A DNA stretch of 14,829 bases from Streptomyces aureus (GTDB lineage: Bacteria > Actinomycetota > Actinomycetes > Streptomycetales > Streptomycetaceae), in assembly GCF_000725495.1 (NCBI RefSeq), contig NZ_JNZD01000054.1:1-14829 (forward strand), given 5' to 3'. This document shows, in pieces, positions 6,773 through 13,171 of this stretch. The notes under the pieces were generated by a model, which did not search any database, was not told the origin of the DNA, and saw only the letters and a list, made by a program, of their open reading frames with translations. The position numbers and the translations under genes are program-made. The first letter of the stretch is position 1; every line of letters starts with the position of its first letter.

Positions 6773-8263
6773 CTAGGCCGCCGTGTCGATGACGGTCCGG
6801 CGGGCGGGTGCGCGCCGGGTCGCCGAAGCGGGACGGCGCTGGCCTCGCGAGCTGCTGCGCTTGGGGCGTTCGGTCACCGGTGCGGTGATCACGACCGGGA
6901 TGCCGGACGGGGCCTGGGCCCCGGTGATGCGGTGCAGGGCTTCGTCGCCCGAGCGGATCTGGGTGGTCTGAGGCCGGATCCCGGCGTCCGTCATGAGGCG
7001 GAGCATGCCGCGGCGCTGGCTCGGGGTGACCAGGGTGACGACGCTGCCGGACTCGCCGGCCCGGGCGGTGCGTCCGCCGCGGTGGAGGTAGTCCTTGTGG
7101 TCGGTGGGCGGGTCGACGTTGACGACCAGGTCGAGGTTGTCGACGTGGATGCCGCGCGCCGCGACATTGGTCGCCACCAGCACACTGACGTGCCCCGTCT
7201 TGAACTGGGCCAGCGTACGGGTGCGCTGCGGCTGTGACTTGCCGCCGTGCAGCGCGGCGGCCCGGACCCCGCTGTTGAGGAGGTCCTGGGTCAGCCGGTC
7301 GACGGCGTGCTTGGTGTCCAGGAACATGATCACGCGGCCGTCGCGGGCGGCGATCTCCGTCGTGGCGGCGTGCTTGTCGGCGCCGTGGACGTGCAGGATG
7401 TGGTGCTCCATCGTCGTGACCGCGCCGGCCGAGGGGTCGACCGAATGCACGACGGGGTCGGTCAGGTAGCGGCGCACCAAAAGGTCGACATTGCGGTCTA
7501 GGGTGGCGGAGAACAGCATCCGCTGCCCCTCCGGTCGCACCTGGTCGAGGAGCGCGGTGACCTGCGGCATGAAACCCATGTCGGCCATCTGGTCGGCCTC
7601 GTCCAGAACCGTGATGCCCACCTGGTTCAGCCGGCATTCGCCCCGGTCGATGAGGTCCTTGAGCCGGCCCGGCGTCGCGACGACGATCTCGGCCCCGCCG
7701 CGCAGCACGCTCACCTGTCTGCCGATCGACATCCCGCCCACCACGGTGGCCAGCCGCAGCCTGACGGACCGGGCGTAGGGAGTGAGCGCGTCGGTCACCT
7801 GCTGCGCCAACTCACGCGTCGGTACGAGGATCAGCCCCAGCGGCCGGCGGGGCTCGGCACGCTGTCCCGCGGTACGGGCGAGCAGAGCGAGACCGAAGGC
7901 GAGGGTCTTGCCGGAACCGGTGCGCCCACGGCCCAGGACGTCGCGGCCCGCAAGGGAGTTCGGCAGCGTCGCGCCCTGGATCGGGAACGGCACGCTCACA
8001 CCCTGCCTGCCGAGTTCGGCCAGCAGCTGCGCAGGCATGGAAAGATCGGCGAAGTTGTCCACGGCAGGCAGCGCAGGCGTGATCGTCGTAGGGAGCGCGA
8101 ACTCACCCTGCACCGCAGCAGGCCGGCGGCCGTAACCGCCGGAACGGGCAACGCCGCCAGAACGGCGCGGTGCCGGCGAGCCGAAGCGGCTACCGCCCCT
8201 TCCCGCGTCGGCACTGCCCTTACGGGTACGGGAAGAGCGGTCGTTCGTACGTGTTCGGTTCAT
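6773..8263 (-). CDS. DEAD-box ATP-dependent RNA helicase
   Basis: This 496-residue enzyme unwinds structured RNA at the cost of ATP. Motifs in order: Q motif with FPIQ (93-96), motif I GRGRTGSGKT (111-120), PTRELAQQV (148-156), GG (176-177), TPGRL (197-201), DEAD (221-224), SAT (252-254), motif V ATNVAARGIHV (364-374) and motif VI HRGGRTARAG (394-403). Motif V departs from the usual ATDVAARGID at two acidic positions (Asn and His). Both ends are basic and disordered: an Arg/Gly-rich N-terminus to about residue 50 and an Arg/Ser-rich tail after about 460, likely RNA contacts. The ATG at 8263 has GGAAGG upstream. A leader region of about 280 bases lies behind the cold-shock gene's terminator. 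It likely heads the transcript with the CBS and SCO5918-type genes; cold induction is inference from context. Confidence 0.96.
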   Translation of the reverse strand: MNRTRTNDRSSRTRKGSADAGRGGSRFGSPAPRRSGGVARSGGYGRRPAAVQGEFALPTTITPALPAVDNFADLSMPAQLLAELGRQGVSVPFPIQGATLPNSLAGRDVLGRGRTGSGKTLAFGLALLARTAGQRAEPRRPLGLILVPTRELAQQVTDALTPYARSVRLRLATVVGGMSIGRQVSVLRGGAEIVVATPGRLKDLIDRGECRLNQVGITVLDEADQMADMGFMPQVTALLDQVRPEGQRMLFSATLDRNVDLLVRRYLTDPVVHSVDPSAGAVTTMEHHILHVHGADKHAATTEIAARDGRVIMFLDTKHAVDRLTQDLLNSGVRAAALHGGKSQPQRTRTLAQFKTGHVSVLVATNVAARGIHVDNLDLVVNVDPPTDHKDYLHRGGRTARAGESGSVVTLVTPSQRRGMLRLMTDAGIRPQTTQIRSGDEALHRITGAQAPSGIPVVITAPVTERPKRSSSRGQRRPASATRRAPARRTVIDTAA

Positions 8264-8543
8264 GCGGAACCTTCCTCGATGCGGCGCATATCAAGGAATT
8301 CCCGCAAGCTGTGAGCAGCACGGAATTACATGTATGGACCGATGCAAAAGTGAATCCGGCCGACGGAAATCCGCGCGGACGTAAATGCTGAAATAGGTGA
8401 CGCAGTGAGGACGTGAAATCCCGGGCGTCGAGGTGTGGTGTGGCTCTTGGATGCGCCTGCATCCCTGAAGTGGGAGCCGCCTGTGATGGGCCTGCGGATG
8501 GCTCCGAGCCGTCCCGCCGGTGGAACCGCTGCGGGAAAATGCG

Positions 8544-8587
8544 TGTAGCTGGGGCCCGCACCCCGAGGGATGCGGGCCCCAGCTACA
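8544..8587 (-). terminator. Terminator of the cold-shock gene
   Basis: A 17-base perfect stem (8544-8560 with 8571-8587) has a 10-base loop. It begins 16 bases past the cold-shock stop on the minus strand and is followed by acgcATTTT, so it fits an intrinsic terminator. It separates the cold-shock gene from the helicase transcript. Between it and the helicase start (8264-8543) there is a comparatively AT-rich stretch near 8320-8355 where a helicase promoter could lie, but I see no convincing -35/-10 pair and no gene. Confidence 0.88.
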
Positions 8588-8602
8588 AAGTGCGCGTCAG
8601 CG

Positions 8603-8806
8603 TCAGGCCGGAACGATGTTCTCGGCCGTCGGGCCCTTCTGGCCCTGCGCGATGTCGAAGGTCACCTTCTGGCCCTCGAGCAGCTCACGGAAACCCTGGG
8701 CGGCGATGTTCGAGTAGTGGGCGAACACGTCCGCGCCGCCACCCTCCTGCTCGATGAAGCCGAAACCCTTTTCCGCGTTGAACCACTTCACGGTACCAGC
8801 AGCCAT
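8603..8806 (-). CDS. Cold-shock domain protein (CspA family)
   Basis: This 67-residue protein is a single cold-shock domain that binds single-stranded RNA and DNA and melts RNA structure. RNP1 is KGFGFIEQ (13-20) and RNP2 is DVFAHYS (26-32), with the family opening [11 protein letters not shown] and closing PTAENIVPA. Length is standard. The ATG at 8806 has AGGAGA seven bases upstream. It has its own strong terminator and a roughly 200-base structured upstream region, as often found for cold-shock genes. The DEAD-box helicase follows on the same strand, a functional pairing because both relieve RNA structure at low temperature. Confidence 0.98.
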   Translation of the reverse strand: MAAGTVKWFNAEKGFGFIEQEGGGADVFAHYSNIAAQGFRELLEGQKVTFDIAQGQKGPTAENIVPA

Positions 8807-8903
8807 GTCATATCTCCTTTGGGGCAGTACACCAGTGTCCACACCGTGCGGACACCGTGTCGCCGCGATGATTACCCCGACCGGAAAATGACCGGAAATA
8901 CAA

Positions 8904-8936
8904 AAGCGCTCCCCCTGCGAGCGGGGCGGAGCGCTT
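8904..8936 (-). promoter_or_regulatory. Hairpin with T-rich tail in the cold-shock leader, possible attenuator
   Basis: Arms aagcgctcc (8904-8912) and ggagcgctt (8928-8936) pair perfectly, and an inner stem with one bulge closes on a four-base loop. Read on the minus strand it is followed by TTGTATTT, like an intrinsic terminator, about 100 bases before the cold-shock ATG. The gene upstream is divergent, so there is no obvious transcript for it to end except the cold-shock message itself. This suggests a leader attenuator or structural thermosensor, but a remnant terminator is also possible. Confidence 0.45.
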
Positions 8937-9010
8937 GAAGTTTTGGGAACCACAACTGCAACTGAGATAGACAGTAGCACACCGCAACGGATCGCGTCGG
9001 TCAAATAATT

Positions 9011-9295
9011 TTGCCCCGCTCGTTGCGGCAAAAACCCTCGCCACGCCGCCCAGTAAACTCTCTTCTCGCGAGGGCAGATATTGACTCACTGGCCGTCCTG
9101 TTCGTCCACGATCTGCTCCGTCCTTTCGACCCTGCCCAGCTGGAGACACTTGCAGAGAATTTCCGGCAGCAGACCTTGGGCATGGTGCAGTTGGTGGTGA
9201 GCGAACGGGTCACCAACGCCGCAGATGCGGGCCGGCCTGTCCCTGCTCTGACGCCCTTGCCGTGCCCAGGTGCCGAGGATGCCGACGAACGGTAG
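9011..9295 (+). pseudogene. Possible fragment of an RsbW-type (HATPase) anti-sigma factor
   Basis: The frame from ATG 9011 to TAG 9293-9295 reads without a clear domain until QLVVSERVTNA (9188-9220), which resembles the N-box LVVSELVTNA of GHKL/RsbW-type ATPases and keeps its Glu and Asn. After it the sequence becomes unlike any ATPase, and the G-boxes are missing. The frame ends nine bases before the PAS-PP2C gene. In Streptomyces such ATPases often neighbour PP2C phosphatases, so I read this as a decayed fragment. The match is short and could be chance. Confidence 0.3.
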
Positions 9296-9304
9296 AACAT
9301 AAGG

Positions 9305-10588
9305 GTGAGGGACGAGAACAGCCCTGCTGAGAATGCACGGCCGCCCTGGGAGGCGCGGTCGGCGATCGACTACCAGGCCCTGTTCACGGTCACCCCCAGC
9401 CCCTGCATGGTGCTGGGCCCGGACCTGGTCCTCACCGACGTCAATGAGGCGGCCTGCCGCGTGACCGGCCGTACCCGGGAGGACCTGGTCGGGCGGTACC
9501 TCTTCGACGCCTTCCCCGACAATCCGGCGGACCCCGATGCCGACGGCGTGCAGAATCTGCGCACTTCCCTGTACCGGGTGCTGAGCTCGAAAGAGCCCGA
9601 CACGATGGCGCCGATGAAATACGACATCCCCGTGGCCGACAGGCCCGGCGTGTTCGAGGAGCGCTGGTGGTCCGCGATCAACACCCCGGTGCTCGGGCCG
9701 GACGGGCAGGTGCAGTGGATCCTCCACCGGGGGGAGGACGTGACCTCGTTCATCCGCTCCCACCCCCGCCTGCGAGACGGCGGCGCACTCAGCGACGTGG
9801 AGGCCAGGGAGGTCGAACTGTACGCCCGGGCGCGGGAGCTCAAGCGACTGAACGAGGAACTGCGCAAAGCCCATGCCCGGGAACGCCGGATCGCCCTCAC
9901 CCTTCAGGAGGCCATGCTCCACTCACCCCACCTGCCCCGTCACCGGGACACCGCGGTGCGCTACCTGCCCGCCGCCGGGTCGCTCAACGTATGCGGCGAC
10001 TGGTACGAGGTGATCGACCTGCCCGATAACAGATGCGCCGTCGCGGTCGGCGACGTCGTCGGCCACGGTCTGGAGGCGGCCGCCGTCATGGGCATGCTCC
10101 GCAGCGCCTTGTCCGCAGTCGTCCGGGCCGTCGAACGGCCCGCGAGAGCCCTGGACATCCTGAGCCTGTATGCCCGCGACGTGGAGGGTGCACTGGCCAC
10201 CACTGTCGTCCAAGCCGTCGTCGACATCCGGGCTCGCCGCATCATGTACAGCAGCGCCGGCCACCCGCCCCCCATCCTGCTCCACCCGGACGGCACCTTC
10301 GACCTTCTTGATCAAGCCACCGACCCTCCGCTGGGAGCCCGGCCTCAAGACGTACCCCACCCCCACGCCGACCTCCCCTACAACCAGGGCGACACCTTCG
10401 TGCTCTACACCGACGGCCTCATCGAACGCCGCGGCGAGGACATCGACGACAGCCTGCAACGCCTCACCGACGTGCTCACCCGCCACGCGGACAACGAGCC
10501 CGAAGGTCTTGCCGACGCGCTGCTGGCGGACCTCGGCGTCAGCCGCGGCGCCCGCGACGACATCGCCCTGGTCGTCATCCGCCTATGA
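9305..10588 (+). CDS. PAS-domain PP2C (SpoIIE/RsbU-like) serine phosphatase
   Basis: This 427-residue protein likely dephosphorylates an anti-anti-sigma factor in a partner-switching pathway. A PAS domain covers about 22-150 (FTVTPSPCMVLGPDLVLTDV, then HRGEDVTSFI), so it may sense a ligand or redox state. A helical linker with coiled-coil character (about 163-200, EVELYARARELKRLNEEL) joins it to the PP2C/SpoIIE domain (about 203-427). Metal-binding motifs are intact: GDWYE (231-235), GDVVGHG (249-255), AGHPPP (318-323), YTDGLIE (368-374) and the terminal DDIALV (418-423). The GTG at 9305 has only a weak ribosome site, but no other start is available before the PAS domain. There are no membrane segments, so it is cytoplasmic. 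A probable anti-sigma fragment precedes it and a sigma-factor fragment follows on the other strand. Confidence 0.93.
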   Translation: MRDENSPAENARPPWEARSAIDYQALFTVTPSPCMVLGPDLVLTDVNEAACRVTGRTREDLVGRYLFDAFPDNPADPDADGVQNLRTSLYRVLSSKEPDTMAPMKYDIPVADRPGVFEERWWSAINTPVLGPDGQVQWILHRGEDVTSFIRSHPRLRDGGALSDVEAREVELYARARELKRLNEELRKAHARERRIALTLQEAMLHSPHLPRHRDTAVRYLPAAGSLNVCGDWYEVIDLPDNRCAVAVGDVVGHGLEAAAVMGMLRSALSAVVRAVERPARALDILSLYARDVEGALATTVVQAVVDIRARRIMYSSAGHPPPILLHPDGTFDLLDQATDPPLGARPQDVPHPHADLPYNQGDTFVLYTDGLIERRGEDIDDSLQRLTDVLTRHADNEPEGLADALLADLGVSRGARDDIALVVIRL

Positions 10589-10597
10589 TCCGCGGGC

Positions 10598-10620
10598 GGC
10601 CGGTGAACTCGCACCGGGCC
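10598..10620 (+). terminator. Possible terminator of the PP2C gene
   Basis: Arms ccggtg (10600-10605) and caccgg (10612-10617) enclose a six-base loop, with outer gg/cc pairs around one bulge. It starts ten bases after the phosphatase stop. No T-run follows, and the stem is short for this organism type. Confidence 0.4.
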
Positions 10621-10629
10621 GGGCATTCC

Positions 10630-11028
10630 GCCGAGGTGTTCGCCGATCTGCGCCTGGGTGAGTTCGTCGACGAACCGCATGTGGATGATGCAGCGTTCCC
10701 GGTCGTCGAGCCCGGCGATCAGCGGGGCCAGGGCGTTGAAGTCCTCGTCGAGCCCCAGGGCGTTGTCGTCGACGCCGATGAAGTCGGCGAGGGCCGCCTC
10801 GCCGTCCTCACTGGAGGTGATCGCGGCGTCGAGGGAGGCCGAGGTGTATCCGTTGGAGGCCTTGCGGGCCTCGATGACCTCCTCCGACAGGGACATCAAG
10901 GCGGCCAGTTCCCGCGTGGTGGGCACTCGGCCGAGCCGGCTGCGCAGCTCCTCGGTGGCCTTGGCGAGCGCCACGCGCGCTTCCTGAAGCCGTCGCGGGA
11001 CGTGGACGGCCCACGTGGTGTCGCGGAA
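10630..11028 (-). pseudogene. Fragment of a SigB/SigF-type sigma factor, truncated at both ends
   Basis: Read on the minus strand from about 11028, the frame gives FRDTTWAVHVPRRLQEARVA and goes through region 3 (ATEELRSRLGRVPTTRELAA, SLDAAITSSEDGE) into region 4 (LDDRERCIIHMRFVDELTQ, then AQIGEHLG). This is the signature of actinobacterial SigB/SigF/SigG stress sigma factors. Region 2 (core binding and -10 recognition) is missing upstream. Downstream the homology stops at EHLG just before the recognition helix, where the family has roughly VSQMHVSRLL; the remaining frame runs on antisense into the phosphatase gene. It cannot encode a working sigma factor. It may derive from the partner of the nearby phosphatase. 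Confidence 0.88.
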
Positions 11029-11522
11029 GAGGCTAAAAGCTGCCCTGATGCGCGAGCCAACTGACAGCCAGGCTGCTTCCCCAGGGAAGCAGTGTCTTCC
11101 TTATCGGCTTGCAGCTTCGGGCAGCCGCCGGGTCGGCTGAACCGGAAGGCGGGTCAGTTGCGACGCGTTCGAGATGATCACTCCGCAAGGTGCATGACAG
11201 TGGGGCGTTGCGGGGCTGTGGCCCTGTCGCCCACAGCTCTGCGGGGAATGCATGCGCAGGGCCTGCCCGGCTCTCTGTGAAGTCCCTGTCCCGTTCTGCG
11301 AGGCAGAGACTCTTGCTGGGAGGCTTACCGGCGTCCGCCATCCGTCCGATGCCCGCGCAAAAGTACCTGCGTGCTGCCTGCCGGCAACGCAACCAACTTC
11401 CCTACCAGCAGGCATGGTTGAGGCAAAACCTCTCGCGAGTTGTTGATCCTTCGCCGCCGCGCGCCCGACACTGTGACTTCTGCGCCCATACCGGGGCGTG
11501 CGACAGAGGGGGCCGCAGGGAC
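11029..11522. other. Gene-free stretch with two small hairpins
   Basis: No frame here shows family motifs or convincing coding character. Two hairpins are visible: ctgcttcc/ggaagcag with loop ccag (11073-11092), and gctgtgg/ccacagc with a nine-base loop (11215-11237). The second half presumably carries the promoter for the membrane protein at 11523, though I cannot point to a specific -35/-10 pair. Breakpoints of the sigma-factor fragment fall at its left edge, so part of the stretch may be inserted or rearranged DNA. Confidence 0.4.
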
Positions 11523-12029
11523 GTGAACCGACCGATACCAGGCACCGTGGAAGTCTCGGTGCGCCACATCCTCAGCGACCGGACCACCGGCTTCCTCACC
11601 CGGACCCGCACGATCACCTGGCGGGACAGCCTGTACCGCGTACGCCGACCGGCATCCGGCAAGCACAGCGTCGAACTGACCTGCCCCGTGTGCGACGCGT
11701 CCCTGCTGGCCGAGGTCCGCACGGAGGAGCGCACCCGCCGAACCCGCGCACTTCTGCTGGTTCTGGCCGTCCTCAGCCTCGTCGTCTTCTTCGCCGCATT
11801 CGCCTACGCCGTCCACGAGGGCGGCCGCACGCTTCCCGAAGGGCAGTCGCTCCCGACCCTGTTCCCCGTCAGCATCGTCTCGATCGCCGTCACGTTCGTC
11901 GCCGCTCCGGTGCTCTTCTTCCGGAGCCGCCGCTACAACGGCGTCACCATGCTCGACGCCCCCAAACCCCGCCGGCTCCACGGCATCATGCCCGTACGCG
12001 GCCCGGTGCCTCGAACCGCGACGCGCTGA
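11523..12029 (+). CDS. Two-helix membrane protein with a CPVC motif, function unknown
   Basis: The chosen start is GTG at 11523 (aggga close upstream, gaggg further up); the frame is open before this but the upstream part looks non-coding. The 168-residue product has a soluble N-terminal region with many Arg and Thr residues (VSVRHILSDRTTGFLTRTRT), a single TCPVCDASL motif at about 57-65 that could bind metal or form a disulfide, then two hydrophobic segments at about 76-98 (ALLLVLAVLSLVVFFAAFAY) and 113-135 (LFPVSIVSIAVTFVAAPVLF), and a basic tail. It faces the DUF4287 gene convergently. I do not recognise the family. One CxxC is half of a zinc ribbon, so a dimeric site is conceivable. Confidence 0.65.
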   Translation: MNRPIPGTVEVSVRHILSDRTTGFLTRTRTITWRDSLYRVRRPASGKHSVELTCPVCDASLLAEVRTEERTRRTRALLLVLAVLSLVVFFAAFAYAVHEGGRTLPEGQSLPTLFPVSIVSIAVTFVAAPVLFFRSRRYNGVTMLDAPKPRRLHGIMPVRGPVPRTATR

Positions 12030-12137
12030 CACCCTCCCCGGCCGGAAGGACCCGCACCCGGCGCGGCCGGATCACCGGCATTACCGCGCGATAGCCAGCC
12101 CGGCAGGTCCGGATGCCCGCGGTGCTCTGCGCCCGGC

Positions 12138-12350
12138 TCAGTTCCCGCGGGTCTCCGCGAGGGTGTGCGCCACCAGGGCGTTGGCGTGGCCGTGGCCAAG
12201 GCCGTGTTCGGCCTTGAGCCAGTTCACGAGTTCCATGTGCTTGGCCAGGGGCGAAGAACGGATCAGCTCCTTCCACTCCGCGATCGGGCGGCCGTACTTC
12301 TTCTCGATGGACGGGAAGTAGCTGGCAGGGCCCTTGACGGTGTCGGTCAT
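12138..12350 (-). CDS. DUF4287-domain protein
   Basis: This 70-residue protein reads MTDTVKGPASYFPSIEKKYG, then RPIAEWKELIRSSPLAKHME and GLGHGHANALVAHTL, the compact pattern of DUF4287 proteins (YFPSIEKKYG and GLGHGHAN are the recognisable parts). The family is small, helical, cytoplasmic and of unknown function. The ATG at 12350 has no strong ribosome site (ggga lies about 17 bases upstream), so the start rests on family resemblance. A GC hairpin sits about 50 bases upstream in its leader. Confidence 0.88.
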   Translation of the reverse strand: MTDTVKGPASYFPSIEKKYGRPIAEWKELIRSSPLAKHMELVNWLKAEHGLGHGHANALVAHTLAETRGN

Positions 12351-12395
12351 GTCGGCGGCGTCCCATCTGTCGGTGCTCTCGAGGTTCCGGACCCT

Positions 12396-12423
12396 CGCCC
12401 CGCGTCCATGCGGCTGCGGGGCG
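12396..12423. repeat. Hairpin upstream of the DUF4287 gene
   Basis: Arms cgccccgc (12396-12403) and gcggggcg (12416-12423) enclose 12 bases. It lies 46 bases before the DUF4287 start on the minus strand and could shape its leader. Nothing else is recognisable between here and the hairpin at 12518. Confidence 0.4.
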
Positions 12424-12517
12424 GTGTCGTTGCTTGTACGACCGGGGGAGAGGGCTCAACTCATCGGCCCGCGGAAGATGCGCTGCGTCACACCTCGGGC
12501 TCATGTCCCGGGAGCAG

Positions 12518-12557
12518 GGGTGCTCCCCGGCCGGCTGCGGCCATCCGGGGAGCACCC
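12518..12557. terminator. Strong 13-base hairpin without an obvious upstream gene
   Basis: Arms gggtgctccccgg (12518-12530) and ccggggagcaccc (12545-12557) pair perfectly around a 14-base loop. It has the form of a Streptomyces terminator, yet it lies between divergent genes. It may be what remains behind a lost gene, or may protect the small acidic gene from read-through. Confidence 0.5.
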
Positions 12558-12637
12558 AGCCGTGTCAGACGACCTGCCCAAAGCCGATCGACCATGCTGA
12601 GCGCATCAACACGCTGGCCGGCGACGAGGAGTAGGGC

Positions 12638-12853
12638 ATGCCGATGGACTCGGTGGCGAGATTTCTGGCGGCTCTGAGCCCGGAGGCTCGCCGGACTGTC
12701 GACGCCGAACCGCGCGAGGAGCAGGAGCGCCTCGCCGCGGCCTGGGAAAGAGAGCTGGAGGCGGACACCGAACTCGACACACTCGACGAACTGTCACCCC
12801 CTGAGGCAGAGGCGGAAGCGGCCCGCCGCGTCCTGGACCGCAAGGACGGCTGA
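12638..12853 (+). CDS. Small acidic helical protein, function unknown
   Basis: The ATG at 12638 has gaggag and aggg within 4-14 bases upstream. The 71-residue product (MPMDSVARFLAALSPEARRT, then a Glu-rich run with EEQERLAAAWERELEADTEL, ending RRVLDRKDG) is strongly acidic, lacks hydrophobic membrane segments and signal peptide, and looks almost wholly alpha-helical. I recognise no family. Codon use and the ribosome site support coding. It reads away from the DUF4287 gene and may be a small stress protein, but there is no direct evidence. Confidence 0.6.
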   Translation: MPMDSVARFLAALSPEARRTVDAEPREEQERLAAAWERELEADTELDTLDELSPPEAEAEAARRVLDRKDG

Positions 12854-13171
12854 CCCCCGGGCACCCCGTACGAGCACGATCCCGGCCCCACCGCCAGGTC
12901 CACCCCACCCCTGTGCCGGGGACTGCCGAACGAGACGTGTGACCAGGGCAGCTGAGGTAACGGCGAGCCGCTGAACGCGGCCGTCGAAGGTGCAACCGAG
13001 GGCGCGCGCCGCGCTGCTGCGGGTCGTGCGGCACGAGGCGTCCCGGACGAGGCCGACCTTCCGGGCCCTGAGCCCCTCACGACCGGGCCGCCGATGTGAA
13101 CGCGGCCCGTGAATCGCTCGACGCGGCTGCGGAGCACTCGGTCCGGCGCCGGGCGAGTGCACCCACGGCCC
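12854..13171. other. Gene-free stretch with one hairpin
   Basis: No frame shows motifs I recognise. The hairpin cgggccgc/gcggcccg (13084-13091 with 13102-13109, ten-base loop) lies 63 bases past the stop of the LuxR-type gene on the minus strand and may be its terminator. The remainder is featureless GC-rich sequence with long chance open frames. Confidence 0.45.

Noticed and set aside
9086..9922. Minus-strand open frame across the start of the phosphatase gene
   Set aside because: It is antisense to the PAS domain, has no ribosome site and no motif.
10405..10974. An apparently complete 189-residue sigma factor
   Set aside because: Region 2 and the region 4.2 recognition helix are missing, and the last third reads antisense through the phosphatase gene, so it is a fragment.
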